Source: Fluoribacter dumoffii NY 23 (GTDB lineage Bacteria > Pseudomonadota > Gammaproteobacteria > Legionellales > Legionellaceae). Taken from it: DNA of 51,300 nt. The stretch is taken from NCBI RefSeq assembly GCF_000236165.1, contig NZ_CM001373.1, positions 1-51,300 on the forward strand. The letters run 5' to 3'. A program made the position numbers and the translations under genes. Below, one piece after another: positions 19,901 through 28,045 of the stretch. Numbering within the stretch: the stretch's first letter is position 1; each line of letters starts with the position of its first letter. Below the pieces are notes generated by a model. That model was not told the origin of the DNA, made no database searches, and saw only the letters and a list, made by a program, of their open reading frames with translations.

Positions 19901-21168
19901 CCAATAGCACTTTTATAAGATTCTCGATCCGCGGATAAGCGCTCGTTAGGCGTTGCCAGATTCGAAGGCACAATGTGCAAGTCCATTTCAGGCGGCTCAC
20001 CGACTAGTGAAGCTGGTTTTTGGACTGGTGTCACTACTGGAGCATCCTTCATACTCTCAACATACTGCTTTAATAAAGTGACTTCTTTAATTTGCATGTG
20101 AAGTAGTCCATTCTCCTTATCAGAGAGGCTGGAAGTAAGTTGAGCCGCAATCTTAGCATTATCAAAATAGATTTGACGGAATTGATAATTGGATTGCAGA
20201 GCATTGCCAATTCTCTCATTATAGATATCTGTAGAGTCTATGTGTTGGTTATACAATCCTCTCCAGAGGGCAACAATTTTTTCCTCTTGCGCCCCTTCAG
20301 CTAGAGCTCTGATTAGGGGGGAGGTTTTTATTTCAGGGGGTAAACCCAACTTTGAGTTTTCTTCATGCCATTGCTCATTGAACTCAGCAAATTGTTGTAC
20401 TGCTTGTTGGAGCTCTTTAAGCATGCGGTCTACTTTTTCGAGTTGTTCTTGCAGTTTTTGCAGGTATTTTTCCAGCTCTGCCGGGTCATTAGAAAGATTT
20501 ATGTTTAAAAGCGGGCTTACTGTTTGAAAAATTTTTTCCACTTCCCGGATTTTTGTCTTTAACGAGTCCTCCTGTTGCTCCCAAAGCTTTCTTCTTTCCT
20601 GTTTTATCTTTAAAAAAGCCACACTTTGCTCAACTTCATTGGGGTCTTTATGGATTTCGTAAATTTGTAAGCGGCGATCCAGTATTTTTTTTAAATTCCC
20701 TAAAAGTCTTTCAGCAGGTTTCCGCACTTCTGTAGTGATAACCTTCCCTGGAATTTGTTCCAGTATTTCGGGTTTGAGCGCTTCTACCAGAAAATTTTGT
20801 AAGGCTTTTCCCACCTCATAGGTACGTTGATCCACAATTTTGGGAACCCAACTATCATCCAAAAATGAAAAAGAAGAACTTATGGTTGATTGGTTCATGA
20901 TTGCTGGTGCATACCCGCCGCTACTGGATGCGGCAATGTTCCACACCGCTTGTAATACTAAGGCTGAATATTCATCCAGTTGCTCTGCGGATGCTACCGA
21001 GCCTGATTCAGGTGCCTTTATTGATTTGGGCAAAAGAGCAGGATTTACAAACACTTGATCGGAGAGTTCCTGATTTAACAACTTAGTGTTGACCTGTAAT
21101 GCATGACCTCTATTAATAGTTCTTAAATCAGTTTCTAGTTTTTTAATTAACTGGAATATATTGCTCAT
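16987..21168 (-). CDS. Giant coiled-coil protein, putative Dot/Icm effector
   Basis: A 1393-residue protein dominated by Glu/Gln/Lys/Leu heptads, giving long coiled coils over most of its length (for example LEKYLQKLQEQLEKVDRMLK and LIQNATREVKRLEREITKL). No enzyme motif or signal peptide is seen. Near the C-terminus (about residues 1265-1310) a segment YFGKGAIYDNYLEERRETYW is followed by a hydrophobic LISSAAALVLGCFGYKT and a helical EEYLQELK tail. I associate this module with large Legionella Dot/Icm coiled-coil proteins, but this is memory and not a search. AAAGG precedes the ATG. The promoter has a perfect -10 and a PmrA-like box. Convergent with the other giant gene; together they separate hfq from hflX. 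Confidence 0.75.
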   Translation of the reverse strand: MSNIFQLIKKLETDLRTINRGHALQVNTKLLNQELSDQVFVNPALLPKSIKAPESGSVASAEQLDEYSALVLQAVWNIAASSSGGYAPAIMNQSTISSSFSFLDDSWVPKIVDQRTYEVGKALQNFLVEALKPEILEQIPGKVITTEVRKPAERLLGNLKKILDRRLQIYEIHKDPNEVEQSVAFLKIKQERRKLWEQQEDSLKTKIREVEKIFQTVSPLLNINLSNDPAELEKYLQKLQEQLEKVDRMLKELQQAVQQFAEFNEQWHEENSKLGLPPEIKTSPLIRALAEGAQEEKIVALWRGLYNQHIDSTDIYNERIGNALQSNYQFRQIYFDNAKIAAQLTSSLSDKENGLLHMQIKEVTLLKQYVESMKDAPVVTPVQKPASLVGEPPEMDLHIVPSNLATPNERLSADRESYKSAIGELRMYLQGLEKQKQELESLYPIPEGVELSRFHENFIRARREKLSPLIEEKEVQIKATQELIQNATREVKRLEREITKLNRGQALDKASQRINQSFNESSTLGRDLVRKSFADSKFKMRYEQETAGIIKTYAPQFEDIEKKIGKTEAVIEDITESIDSLHAKKRNRESFLRQARDELKQFKSALEEDKGFYIPSAKIPKDRLLKNLECTNPELIKFFDDLYQREQKGNAWRGFNRSYLSDLVTHYTSYMAESDLEFDLSTTIDYITRKMELIDMELNGKEEAPQSNFIPDETLWTLQVDSQTITDQKRVHEETLQQLKTQKTELQAEKEEKLKPWETEKTTRGQILSKAQLEKHMSEVINRQAVLALTMLKLEFALGDIEDNEKLLDREFQEFAQSENEALIERADAFGEKLKEISSSLTMGKRNETVDGWVSQIGASLPSLQKDWESILARAKTTVPPTEIDPDLPFELQELIKTYTLEEQGLKNVYTRLSTSFDDKRTSWPQLKSLAQIQIKSAELLQKTASLENYTSEERTQLDIEIQSFQSEIESVMREIAGNKNPLVKDKYDATVLLTEELSQVSRSIHDLKDLAQINHIYSGLAERIKLLKPESVLARRQLLKEINALPKELQETVENIHQNKNPVVHKALVEVRKNLDRLNIFKEIHTPSQSTLFGRNVTLSRPVNPFAEKDDMPIPQEEFAQDAQSISQATIEKRVDEVQAKQPSLDEQFAQEDKGYIVKHLNQVIEGYTKLKDTLTLTAKARQAFYQQIIQFEQSELVTLVEDFRSSNDPELEDSMVIEKLAQIKKLADALTPFKEQYDDAATRREIEFDEKRAQVGAKYFGKGAIYDNYLEERRETYWFKDLISSAAALVLGCFGYKTEAQEREEYLQELKADYQQYKNNPNEENLKRLQGKIQEGLDKFSPRSSKNGAEAKSLKAKLQQMQADVYEVANKFAVKEEKLELPSVAETFSNV

Positions 21169-21500
21169 AATTTACCTTTCACTATTAATTAACGGTCTGG
21201 TTTTTCCTGCACCACTATATCCAGATATTCATATTATAAATCTTGTACATTAATTTAACATTAATTATTTTGTTTATTTTTTAATTGAATCGGCAAATTT
21301 TTGTCTTTTCCAGGCGGATTTTATGTCCAAATGTTCCTCATGGTGTTTTTTCGCCGCTTTTGAGATAATACTTCGTTGGTTAGTCAACTTCTAAAGTGAA
21401 TTAAGGAGAAGGGACCTCCAATTTATTATCACAGAGATTGGTTATGTTCCATTTTATTACAACCTGAAGTAATAAAAACATTTTTTTGGAGAAAAGCTTA
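21169..21500. other. Intergenic region before hflX
   Basis: The 332 bases between two divergent genes hold the PmrA-like promoter of the coiled-coil gene on its left side. Towards hflX only a GATAAT (21364-21369) without a convincing -35 is seen. No small gene or RNA could be supported. Confidence 0.5.
21233..21265 (-). promoter_or_regulatory. PmrA-like box and promoter of the coiled-coil gene
   Basis: On the minus strand ATTAATGTT-AA-ATTAATGTA (21265-21246) gives two TTAAT cores 11 bases apart, matching the PmrA box cTTAATatT-N2-cTTAATatT at 7 and 6 of 9 positions. Seven bases later comes a perfect TATAAT (21238-21233). PmrA controls many Dot/Icm effector genes in Legionella. Confidence 0.6.
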
Positions 21501-22757
21501 GTGTTTGAACGTCCTCAAGGTGGTGAGCGAGCGGTATTGGTGCAATTAGCACTACCAGGAATTGATGCAGACAAGGCATTACAGGAATTTGAAGAGTTAG
21601 CGCTTTCGGCAAATGCAGAAATACTGGATTGTGTTTTAGGTACACGGGCAACTCCGGATGCCAAATATTATATAGGCAAAGGAAAGGCGGAAGAGATAGC
21701 CCAACTTGTTAAAGCGCTAGATGCGGAACTGGTGCTTGTCAACCATGAGTTATCCCCCTCCCAGGAACGCAATCTGGAACGTTTATTTGAATGTCGTGTA
21801 GTGGACCGAAGCGGATTGATTCTCGATATTTTTGCTCAACGGGCGCGAACATTTGAAGGAAAACTGCAAGTCGAGTTGGCTCAATTACAGCACTTATCAA
21901 CTCGACTGGTTCGCGGCTGGACTCATCTGGAGCGGCAAAAAGGGGGAATTGGATTGCGCGGCCCTGGGGAAACGCAGTTGGAAACAGACCGTCGTTTATT
22001 GCGAGAGCGCATTAAATACATTAATAAACGTTTGGAAAAAGTGCGCGGCAATAGGGATCAAAACCGCCAGGCCAGGCGTAAAGCCTCTTTGCTTACCGTC
22101 TCTTTAGTCGGTTATACCAATGCTGGAAAGTCCACTTTGTTTAATGCATTGACTGGTGAAAACATTTACGTGGCAAATCAGTTGTTTGCTACCCTGGATC
22201 CTACCATGCGTCAACTCAATTTGCCGGGTTCTTCCTCGGTGATTTTAACGGATACTGTAGGGTTTATTCGGGATTTACCCCATCAATTGGTAGAAGCGTT
22301 TCGTGCCACACTAGAAGAGACTCAACAGGCAGATTTATTATTGCACGTAATCGATATTTCGGATCCTCATTGGCGGGATAATGTTTTCTCAGTTGAACAG
22401 GTACTCGATGAATTGGGAGTGCATGATATCCCTGTAATTCTGGTATTCAATAAAATTGACTTGAAAGAAGGATATACGCCCAAGGCAGATTGTCAGGAAG
22501 GCAAATGTAAAGTATGGATCTCTGCCGCATCAAATTTTGGTCTGGATTTACTCAAAGAAACAATTAGTAGTCAGTTGCATGGGGCTATCCTTATTGAAGA
22601 TGTGGTACTTAGAGCAACCCAAGCAAAATTACGCGCACAACTCTACGATTTAGGAGCGGTTTTAAGTGAATCACATACTGAAGATGGGGATTGGTTGTTG
22701 AAAATTCGCATTACCCAGGAACAAAAACATCGGCTGTTCGCAGAGGAGAAGCATTAA
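21501..22757 (+). CDS. hflX: GTPase HflX (ribosome-splitting factor)
   Basis: Ribosome-associated GTPase that splits stalled or heat-damaged 70S particles. The N-terminal HflX domain has YIGKGKAEEIA, ELSPSQERNLE and the conserved GIGLRGPGETQLE. The G domain has G1 GYTNAGKSTLFNAL, G3 DTVGFIRDLP and G4 FNKID. The frame is open from TTG 21486, but GGAG at 21488-21491 sits nine bases before GTG 21501, giving MFERPQGGERAV, the usual N-terminus (418 aa). Its customary neighbour hfq is 8.9 kb away, displaced by two giant genes. Confidence 0.95.
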   Translation: MFERPQGGERAVLVQLALPGIDADKALQEFEELALSANAEILDCVLGTRATPDAKYYIGKGKAEEIAQLVKALDAELVLVNHELSPSQERNLERLFECRVVDRSGLILDIFAQRARTFEGKLQVELAQLQHLSTRLVRGWTHLERQKGGIGLRGPGETQLETDRRLLRERIKYINKRLEKVRGNRDQNRQARRKASLLTVSLVGYTNAGKSTLFNALTGENIYVANQLFATLDPTMRQLNLPGSSSVILTDTVGFIRDLPHQLVEAFRATLEETQQADLLLHVIDISDPHWRDNVFSVEQVLDELGVHDIPVILVFNKIDLKEGYTPKADCQEGKCKVWISAASNFGLDLLKETISSQLHGAILIEDVVLRATQAKLRAQLYDLGAVLSESHTEDGDWLLKIRITQEQKHRLFAEEKH

Positions 22758-22769
22758 TTTTGTCTGCGC

Positions 22770-22807
22770 GCCAGCCCCCTGCGAGCGGCAGTAGGTACAT
22801 GGCTGGC
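22770..22807. repeat. Nested hairpin after hflX
   Basis: GCCAGCC (22770-22776) pairs with GGCTGGC (22801-22807); inside it CTGC and GCAG form a second stem. It lies between the convergent hflX and TlpA-like genes. No T-run follows on either strand. Confidence 0.45.
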
Positions 22808-22830
22808 TCTGTAAGAGGGATTAGCCCCCA

Positions 22831-23292
22831 CTATCCCTTTCCTATTTCCATATCCAGGGTTTTAAGGTCCTGACCACCGTAAAGGGTATTAGCGAGCTCT
22901 CCCTGGGGATTGATAACAAAAGTAACCGGCACGCCAATAATATCACCCAATCCTAAAGCAAAGGCTGGATCTGTCGCCAGAGAAGGATAGCGGATATTAA
23001 ATTTTTGAATGAGTTTTTTTTGTTTATGTAGCGGAAGCCCATCATAATTTACCGCAAATAACACGACAGGGTCTTTCTCATGCTTTTCATAAAAACGATT
23101 CAACTCAGGAATTTCATCGATACAGGTTTTACACCATCCTGCCCAATAATTAATGAGTACCCATTTACCTTTCAAAGATGAAAAAGGGATGGTATTCCCC
23201 AGAGTATCTTTAAGCAGGACGTCAGCTTGGCTTAACGGGGCTAGGCTCATTAAAACAAATGCGCGTAATAAGTTTTTTATTTTTGAATTCAT
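22831..23292 (-). CDS. TlpA-like exported thioredoxin-fold protein
   Basis: Periplasmic thiol-disulfide oxidoreductase of the TlpA/ResA type. A signal sequence (NLLRAFVLMSLAPLSQA, about residues 8-23) is followed by a thioredoxin fold with redox motif WCKTC (Cys54, Cys57) and cis-proline loop GVPVTFVINPQG. The FNIRYPSLATDP insert is typical of the AhpC/TSA-TlpA branch. 153 residues is normal. It stands alone between hflX (convergent) and tdk (divergent), so there is no cytochrome c maturation context. The electron donor and substrate cannot be inferred. Confidence 0.88.
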   Translation of the reverse strand: MNSKIKNLLRAFVLMSLAPLSQADVLLKDTLGNTIPFSSLKGKWVLINYWAGWCKTCIDEIPELNRFYEKHEKDPVVLFAVNYDGLPLHKQKKLIQKFNIRYPSLATDPAFALGLGDIIGVPVTFVINPQGELANTLYGGQDLKTLDMEIGKG

Positions 23293-23481
23293 TGTTATCT
23301 CATGCCATATTTCAGCACTACTTTATTCTATAGGTAAGTGCTGAGGGGAAAAAATATTTATTGGGGTACTATATAAAAAATTTGATGCAAAATCACTGGA
23401 TTTAATGAATTAGGTCTACAGAGTAGATTAAGAATAGCAAATTTAGGTATGATGAGTTTATTTTAAAAAACTTTAATTTCC

Positions 23482-24093
23482 ATGGCAAAACTCTATTTTT
23501 ATTTTGCAGCAATGAATGCTGGAAAAAGTACCGTTCTCTTACAATCGAGTTATAATTATCGCGAACGGGGAATGAATACATTATTATTTACGCCCTCAAT
23601 AGATAACCGCTACCAGCAGGGAATAGTTCATTCACGCATTGGACTTTCCGAGCAAGCGCTGATATTTAATCCAACGGATGATCTGTACCAACAAGTCTTG
23701 GCACAAGAGAAAAAATACGCTTGCCTCCTGGTCGATGAAGCGCAATTTTTAACCCGTGCACAAGTTCATCAATTGACAGAAATTACTGACCAACTTCGAA
23801 TTCCCGTCCTTGCTTACGGATTACGTACCGATTTTCGTGGAGAATTATTTGAAGGAAGTCAGTATCTACTGGCATGGGCAGATGAGCTCGTTGAATTGAA
23901 AACTATCTGTCATTGCGGTCGGAAAGCGACAATGATTTTACGCTTAAACGCCAATGGTGAGGTGATCACGGAAGGGGAACAAGTCGTTATCGGAGGTAAT
24001 GATATGTATTCTTCAACCTGTAGAAAGCATTTTAAGCTCAGAGAACCGGGGCTTAATCGAGTTATAAAAGAACCATTGACAGAGCGCGTTTAA
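23482..24093 (+). CDS. tdk: Thymidine kinase
   Basis: Salvages thymidine by ATP-dependent phosphorylation to dTMP. Type II thymidine kinase features are Walker [14 protein letters not shown], Walker B LVDEAQFL, the lasso segment and a structural zinc site using CHCGRKA and the later CRKHF cysteines. 203 residues is typical. The start is ATG in TTCCATGGCAAAA; no strong ribosome site is visible. Monocistronic between divergent and convergent neighbours. Confidence 0.95.
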   Translation: MAKLYFYFAAMNAGKSTVLLQSSYNYRERGMNTLLFTPSIDNRYQQGIVHSRIGLSEQALIFNPTDDLYQQVLAQEKKYACLLVDEAQFLTRAQVHQLTEITDQLRIPVLAYGLRTDFRGELFEGSQYLLAWADELVELKTICHCGRKATMILRLNANGEVITEGEQVVIGGNDMYSSTCRKHFKLREPGLNRVIKEPLTERV

Positions 24094-24137
24094 AGGGGTT
24101 AAAGAACCTTGATTACCTGCAAGTGATAAAATATCCT

Positions 24138-24161
24138 AGCCTCCGATATTCCAGAGGCTTT
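24138..24161. terminator. Hairpin between tdk and the ART-like gene
   Basis: AGCCTC (24138-24143) pairs with GAGGCT (24154-24159) around a 10-base loop. It lies between convergent genes. On the minus strand AGGATATTTT follows, so it may serve the ART-like gene as well as tdk. Confidence 0.45.
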
Positions 24162-24180
24162 AAAGATTTCAGGGACCTGA

Positions 24181-25293
24181 TTATGACTTTAAATGCAGGG
24201 TATTTTCGGAAAGAGCTTCGGGTATTGGCATTTTTTCTGGAATTGAATCCATTACATGGACCGCATATTCCAGAAGTTTTTTAGGATCACCAACAGGAAT
24301 ATCACTAGGGATACCTTCCAATACTTTGGTTTGGCCGGTTGTGGTAAATGTTTCCAAAGTTTCCCGATATTGAGGGGATCTCATCAGCACACAAACATCT
24401 TCCATGGTTAAAATTCTTTGCTCTCCGGTGATCAACCCTAATTCTTGGGCTCGTTTGTTCATTCTCTCGAGATACTCCAAAAACTTCTCGCCTTTCCCGA
24501 AGGCTGTTGTGAACAGTTGTAACGACATTAAACTTTTACAAAATTCGGGATTTGTAATAGTTACTATATCAAATGTTTCCCCTTCAGTTCTCATAAAGCC
24601 CTGCAAGATGCGTCCGGAAGCATTTTTCACCAGCTTTAAGGTATGAAGATGTCTATGGGTTGGATGCCAATCATCTTCGGGTGTTGCCCCCAAAACTACA
24701 GTGGTTTCATTATTTCCTTGAGCCAAATCAAAAATATCTTCGCTTCGTGTACGGTTCCCCAATTTTAAGTCTTCCTCAATTATATTTTGCTGATAATTAA
24801 ACTGCTCTACATCAATATGACTTGCAATTTGGGGCCGAATAAATACGAAGGGTAAACCCATGGAGGTAATGGCACCTTTCGCACGGATAAGTTGAAACCC
24901 TATCATGTATTCCTTGACGGTATGTGGATCGGGCGAGGTCGAGAGTAACAAACTGCTCTTCGGATTTTCTATGAATTCAGCGATATTTAAAGATGCTGGC
25001 CTTTTCGCGTAATCCCCTCCTCCCAATTTCCCATGAAGGGCAATACTATTGAGTTCACTAAAGCTTGCCATTCCTCGATGGACGATATCCTCATCACTGA
25101 TTAAACTGCCAAGCAACTGCTTAAAGCCTGCATTTTCCCTGTGTACTGGTACTTCAATGGTCTTCGGGATTTGCATTGATGTTTTGGGAGAACTAAAGAT
25201 TGACCCATATTTACCGACCTGCTGCGCAGGATTAATTTCTCTTAGAATAGTTTGACTTAATGCACTTGAGCGAAGACTGAGTATGCTCCTCAT
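24181..25293 (-). CDS. Putative mono-ADP-ribosyltransferase-like effector
   Basis: A 370-residue protein without signal peptide or membrane segment. Three motifs in order resemble the R-S-E class (cholera/pertussis toxin type) of ADP-ribosyltransferases: IVHRGM (Arg73), SSLLLSTSPDPHTVKEYM (STS at 118-120) and NNETTVVLGATPEDDW (Glu196, compare the E-x-E...LGGIP loop of cholera toxin). The usual second Glu is not at its exact place, so activity is uncertain. A His-rich stretch HPTHRHLHTLKL follows. The C-terminal 150 residues are helical and unassigned. GAGGA stands nine bases before ATG. The gene is alone between tdk and pirin with its own promoter. A Legionella effector is the natural guess, but this rests on motif reading. 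Confidence 0.5.
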   Translation of the reverse strand: MRSILSLRSSALSQTILREINPAQQVGKYGSIFSSPKTSMQIPKTIEVPVHRENAGFKQLLGSLISDEDIVHRGMASFSELNSIALHGKLGGGDYAKRPASLNIAEFIENPKSSLLLSTSPDPHTVKEYMIGFQLIRAKGAITSMGLPFVFIRPQIASHIDVEQFNYQQNIIEEDLKLGNRTRSEDIFDLAQGNNETTVVLGATPEDDWHPTHRHLHTLKLVKNASGRILQGFMRTEGETFDIVTITNPEFCKSLMSLQLFTTAFGKGEKFLEYLERMNKRAQELGLITGEQRILTMEDVCVLMRSPQYRETLETFTTTGQTKVLEGIPSDIPVGDPKKLLEYAVHVMDSIPEKMPIPEALSENTLHLKS

Positions 25294-25359
25294 GATTTGA
25301 GTTCCTCATATTATGCTTTAGGTAAACGCAAGATTTTTGAAAAATCTGCTTGTTTTATA

Positions 25360-25387
25360 AGCATAGTACAGGAAAAATTTTGTTCAA
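25360..25387 (-). promoter_or_regulatory. Promoter of the ART-like gene
   Basis: On the minus strand TTGAAC (25387-25382) and TATGCT (25365-25360) stand 16 bases apart. The resulting leader contains a small AGATTT...AAATCT hairpin (25331-25347). Confidence 0.45.
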
Positions 25388-25637
25388 AAAAGGAAAATTT
25401 TTTTTCATAAAATCAAGGCCAGGCTTGAGGATAAAACAAGTCATGTTTCTCCTTATGCATGGAAATGACCTTGTAGATATACTCATGAAGAGGTTTAAAA
25501 TGATTATTACGGGAATTAAAATAAACAGTGAGTATGGGGAACAAATTTGCTTTCTATACCCCTAATAAATTTTGGACTATGCTATAGTGCAATGGCGGAG
25601 AATTTAGCTTGTTCGCAAGTTAACATGGAGTATGCTC
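25388..25637. other. Gap before the pirin gene
   Basis: Very AT-rich, non-coding. A possible -10 TATAGT (25583-25588) lies 50 bases before the pirin start but without a matching -35. Nothing else is seen. Confidence 0.4.
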
Positions 25638-26465
25638 ATGAGCGAGATTAAAGTAGAGCGATTAATCAAAGGGATTCTGGTGCGCGAGGGTGCGGGGGTG
25701 AAATTACATCGCTATATCGGAATTGAGAGGACTAATGATTTTGAGCCCTTTCTCTTGCTTGATTATTTTAACAGTGCAGAGCCTTTAGATTATATGGCTG
25801 GATTTCCTGCTCACCCCCATCGTGGCTTTGAAACCATAACTTATTTGCTCGAAGGCAGCATTACTCATGAAGATAATAAAGGGCATAAAGGGGTTATTAG
25901 TGCAGGAGATGTACAATGGATGACTGCGGGCAAGGGTATTATCCATTCAGAAATGCCTTCAGCCAATGGTCGGTTGCATGGATTTCAACTTTGGTTAAAT
26001 TTACCTGCATCAGAGAAAATGACAGCTCCCCGTTATCAAGAAATGCAAAGTAGTCAATTGCCAGTAGAAATACATGAATGTGGTGGACAAATTAAAGTTA
26101 TTGCCGGGCAGACCGATAAGGGAACGGCTTCACCCATCTCTGGAATTGCCACGCGACCTTTATTGTTTGATATTATTTTGCCACCGGCTGCGGGCATCCA
26201 GCAACATATCCCCAATGATTATCAAGCCATTCTTTTTGTTGTTTCAGGAACTGTCCGTATAGGAGAACAATTAGTACAACATGAGACATTGGCAAAACTG
26301 GGTGCCGGTGATGTTTTGCAGTTGAAGAGTGAGACAGCAAGCCAATGCATTTTAATCGCGGCAGCAAGAATTCATGAACCGATAACCCGTCATGGTCCTT
26401 TTGTTATGAATACCCAGGAAGAAATAATTCAGGCTATGGACGATTTTCGTAGTGGCAGATTCTAA
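25638..26465 (+). CDS. Pirin family protein
   Basis: Bicupin protein of the pirin/YhhW family; bacterial members include quercetin dioxygenases and proteins of unknown role. The N-terminal cupin carries the metal motif HPHRGFETITYLLEGSITHED and the following IIHSEMPS; the C-terminal cupin (FDIILPPAAGIQQHIPND) lacks a full metal set, as usual. The frame is open from ATG 25632, but GGAG is seven bases before ATG 25638, giving MSEIKVERL (275 aa), so that start is chosen. Monocistronic. Confidence 0.9.
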   Translation: MSEIKVERLIKGILVREGAGVKLHRYIGIERTNDFEPFLLLDYFNSAEPLDYMAGFPAHPHRGFETITYLLEGSITHEDNKGHKGVISAGDVQWMTAGKGIIHSEMPSANGRLHGFQLWLNLPASEKMTAPRYQEMQSSQLPVEIHECGGQIKVIAGQTDKGTASPISGIATRPLLFDIILPPAAGIQQHIPNDYQAILFVVSGTVRIGEQLVQHETLAKLGAGDVLQLKSETASQCILIAAARIHEPITRHGPFVMNTQEEIIQAMDDFRSGRF

Positions 26466-26552
26466 TTTGGTGGAACAGAAACCTAGATCCCTGTCTCTTG
26501 GAAATGTTTCTCCAGCGCACGAAGGATTGTTCTTGCTTACTCGCTAAAATTA

Positions 26553-26585
26553 GGGAGTAAAACATCTCTAAATTGTTTTACTCCC
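26553..26585. terminator. Bidirectional terminator hairpin
   Basis: GGGAGTAAAAC (26553-26563) and GTTTTACTCCC (26575-26585) form a perfect 11-base-pair stem. It lies between the convergent pirin and S28 peptidase genes. On the minus strand TAATTTT follows; on the plus strand only TT. Confidence 0.65.
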
Positions 26586-26614
26586 TTGAAGAAAATGCTG
26601 GGGAAATGTGGATT

Positions 26615-28018
26615 TCAATCTTTTTTAAGCCAGTTGGCTAATAATATCTCCATTGTTTTGCGAGCCTCCCTTAATGAATCTGAGTCAATCGCAGAGGGAG
26701 AATGTAAATCATCGCAATGAGCTGCTCCCTGGATTAAGTGATAAGTTAATTTGGGATTAATCGCATTCCCATTTTTTTCTGCCAAAGACAAAGTAGACCA
26801 CGGATCGTTTTCCCCGTTCGTAAAATAAATATTGGAAGTTAAAGTGTCCATTAAAGGGATGTATAAAGTATTATTGATTTCTTCGGTGTTAACCGGTTGG
26901 GTTAGGCCAAACAAGCGCTCACATATTTTATGATGGTAGTCCAGGTTTATTAATGAAGAGCGGGTAGAAAAAGCAGGATTGGGATGGGCATTTTGCCAAT
27001 AACCATACTCTTTGCACGATTGATAGTACCATTGGCGCATTCCCAAACCGTCCTTATAAGCAGCTGGATTTTCACTCATGGCTCCTTGTGCTGTCATCTC
27101 TACTGCATTAATATGCATGGCTTTATATAAATTTTTAGCAAATTCAGCATAGCCTTGAAGCGGAGTGGGGCTTGTTGCCAGACGGGTACAAAATTCGTCA
27201 CGCATCCCATATTGCACTGCGGCCGCACCTGTATCGGCAATTAAATATAAAAAATCCACTGGATCATCCACGGCGGATGCCTCAAATAGTTCCTTCATTT
27301 CTTTCCATTTCGCTGCATCCGACAAGCTTGCCTCTACTTCGTTGACTGCCTCGCGCATTTGAGCGGCGCATTTGAGGCCGGCAACCTGGGTGACATGGGC
27401 GTCATATTCAATAAAATCTTCTTTTGCCATTACAGGGGCTGATGAGGCTAAGGCACCTACAACCAGATAGGGAAATTTTAAACGATAATAAGCTGATAAT
27501 GAGCCAGGGTAAGAACCGCCAAAGGCAACCCATTTTCCATTCCAGTTTCTTTCATTTTTTAAATGACGTTGAAAAGCAGCCAGATCATCTAAAGCTGCTT
27601 CTGTAGTTAAAAAACGCAAGTGTTCCGTGGACAAGGTATTAAAAGGTAAACTATCCCCATAATAACGATGTTCGAGGGCAACCAGTTTGGCATGGAATTT
27701 CTGTGCGTAATTTCTGATTGCACCATTTAAAGCACGTTTGCTACACGCAGCTTCACCGCAAATATAAAAAAACACCGGCGCATCCATTTCAGGTCCATAG
27801 GATTCATCTATATAGTAACGCTGGTAAAAATTACCTGTTCCAGGATTATTATGATCAATTAATTGTTTGAAGTAACCGAGCTTAATGGTTTGCTCCGCAA
27901 GCAAAGGAGTTTTTTCTTCATTTATCTTTTGTAGATATCGTTCGATCATCCCTGCCTGAGCTGGAGAAAAAAAAGCATATAGGCTAAGAAAAAAGAGGGT
28001 TATGCATTTAATAATCAT
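26615..28018 (-). CDS. Secreted S28-family serine carboxypeptidase
   Basis: Peptidase family S28 (prolyl carboxypeptidase/dipeptidyl peptidase II), alpha/beta-hydrolases that cleave near proline and are best known from eukaryotic lysosomes. A signal peptide ending SPAQA (residues 1-22) is followed by ALEHRYYGDS, the nucleophile elbow GGSYPG (Ser169), catalytic Asp in NGENDPWS (about 405) and His in GAAHCDD (about 434). 467 residues is normal. It starts 27 bases after the Ig-like/DUF1566 gene on the same strand, so the two are probably co-transcribed. It is likely exported and possibly a type II secretion substrate. Confidence 0.92.
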   Translation of the reverse strand: MIIKCITLFFLSLYAFFSPAQAGMIERYLQKINEEKTPLLAEQTIKLGYFKQLIDHNNPGTGNFYQRYYIDESYGPEMDAPVFFYICGEAACSKRALNGAIRNYAQKFHAKLVALEHRYYGDSLPFNTLSTEHLRFLTTEAALDDLAAFQRHLKNERNWNGKWVAFGGSYPGSLSAYYRLKFPYLVVGALASSAPVMAKEDFIEYDAHVTQVAGLKCAAQMREAVNEVEASLSDAAKWKEMKELFEASAVDDPVDFLYLIADTGAAAVQYGMRDEFCTRLATSPTPLQGYAEFAKNLYKAMHINAVEMTAQGAMSENPAAYKDGLGMRQWYYQSCKEYGYWQNAHPNPAFSTRSSLINLDYHHKICERLFGLTQPVNTEEINNTLYIPLMDTLTSNIYFTNGENDPWSTLSLAEKNGNAINPKLTYHLIQGAAHCDDLHSPSAIDSDSLREARKTMEILLANWLKKD

Positions 28019-28045
28019 CCTGTTGATCCTAAAGTTATTTTCCGA

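Noticed and set aside
25350..25565. 71-codon plus-strand frame before pirin
   Set aside because: Very AT-rich, Lys/Phe/Ile-biased translation, no ribosome site and a likely minus-strand promoter inside it.
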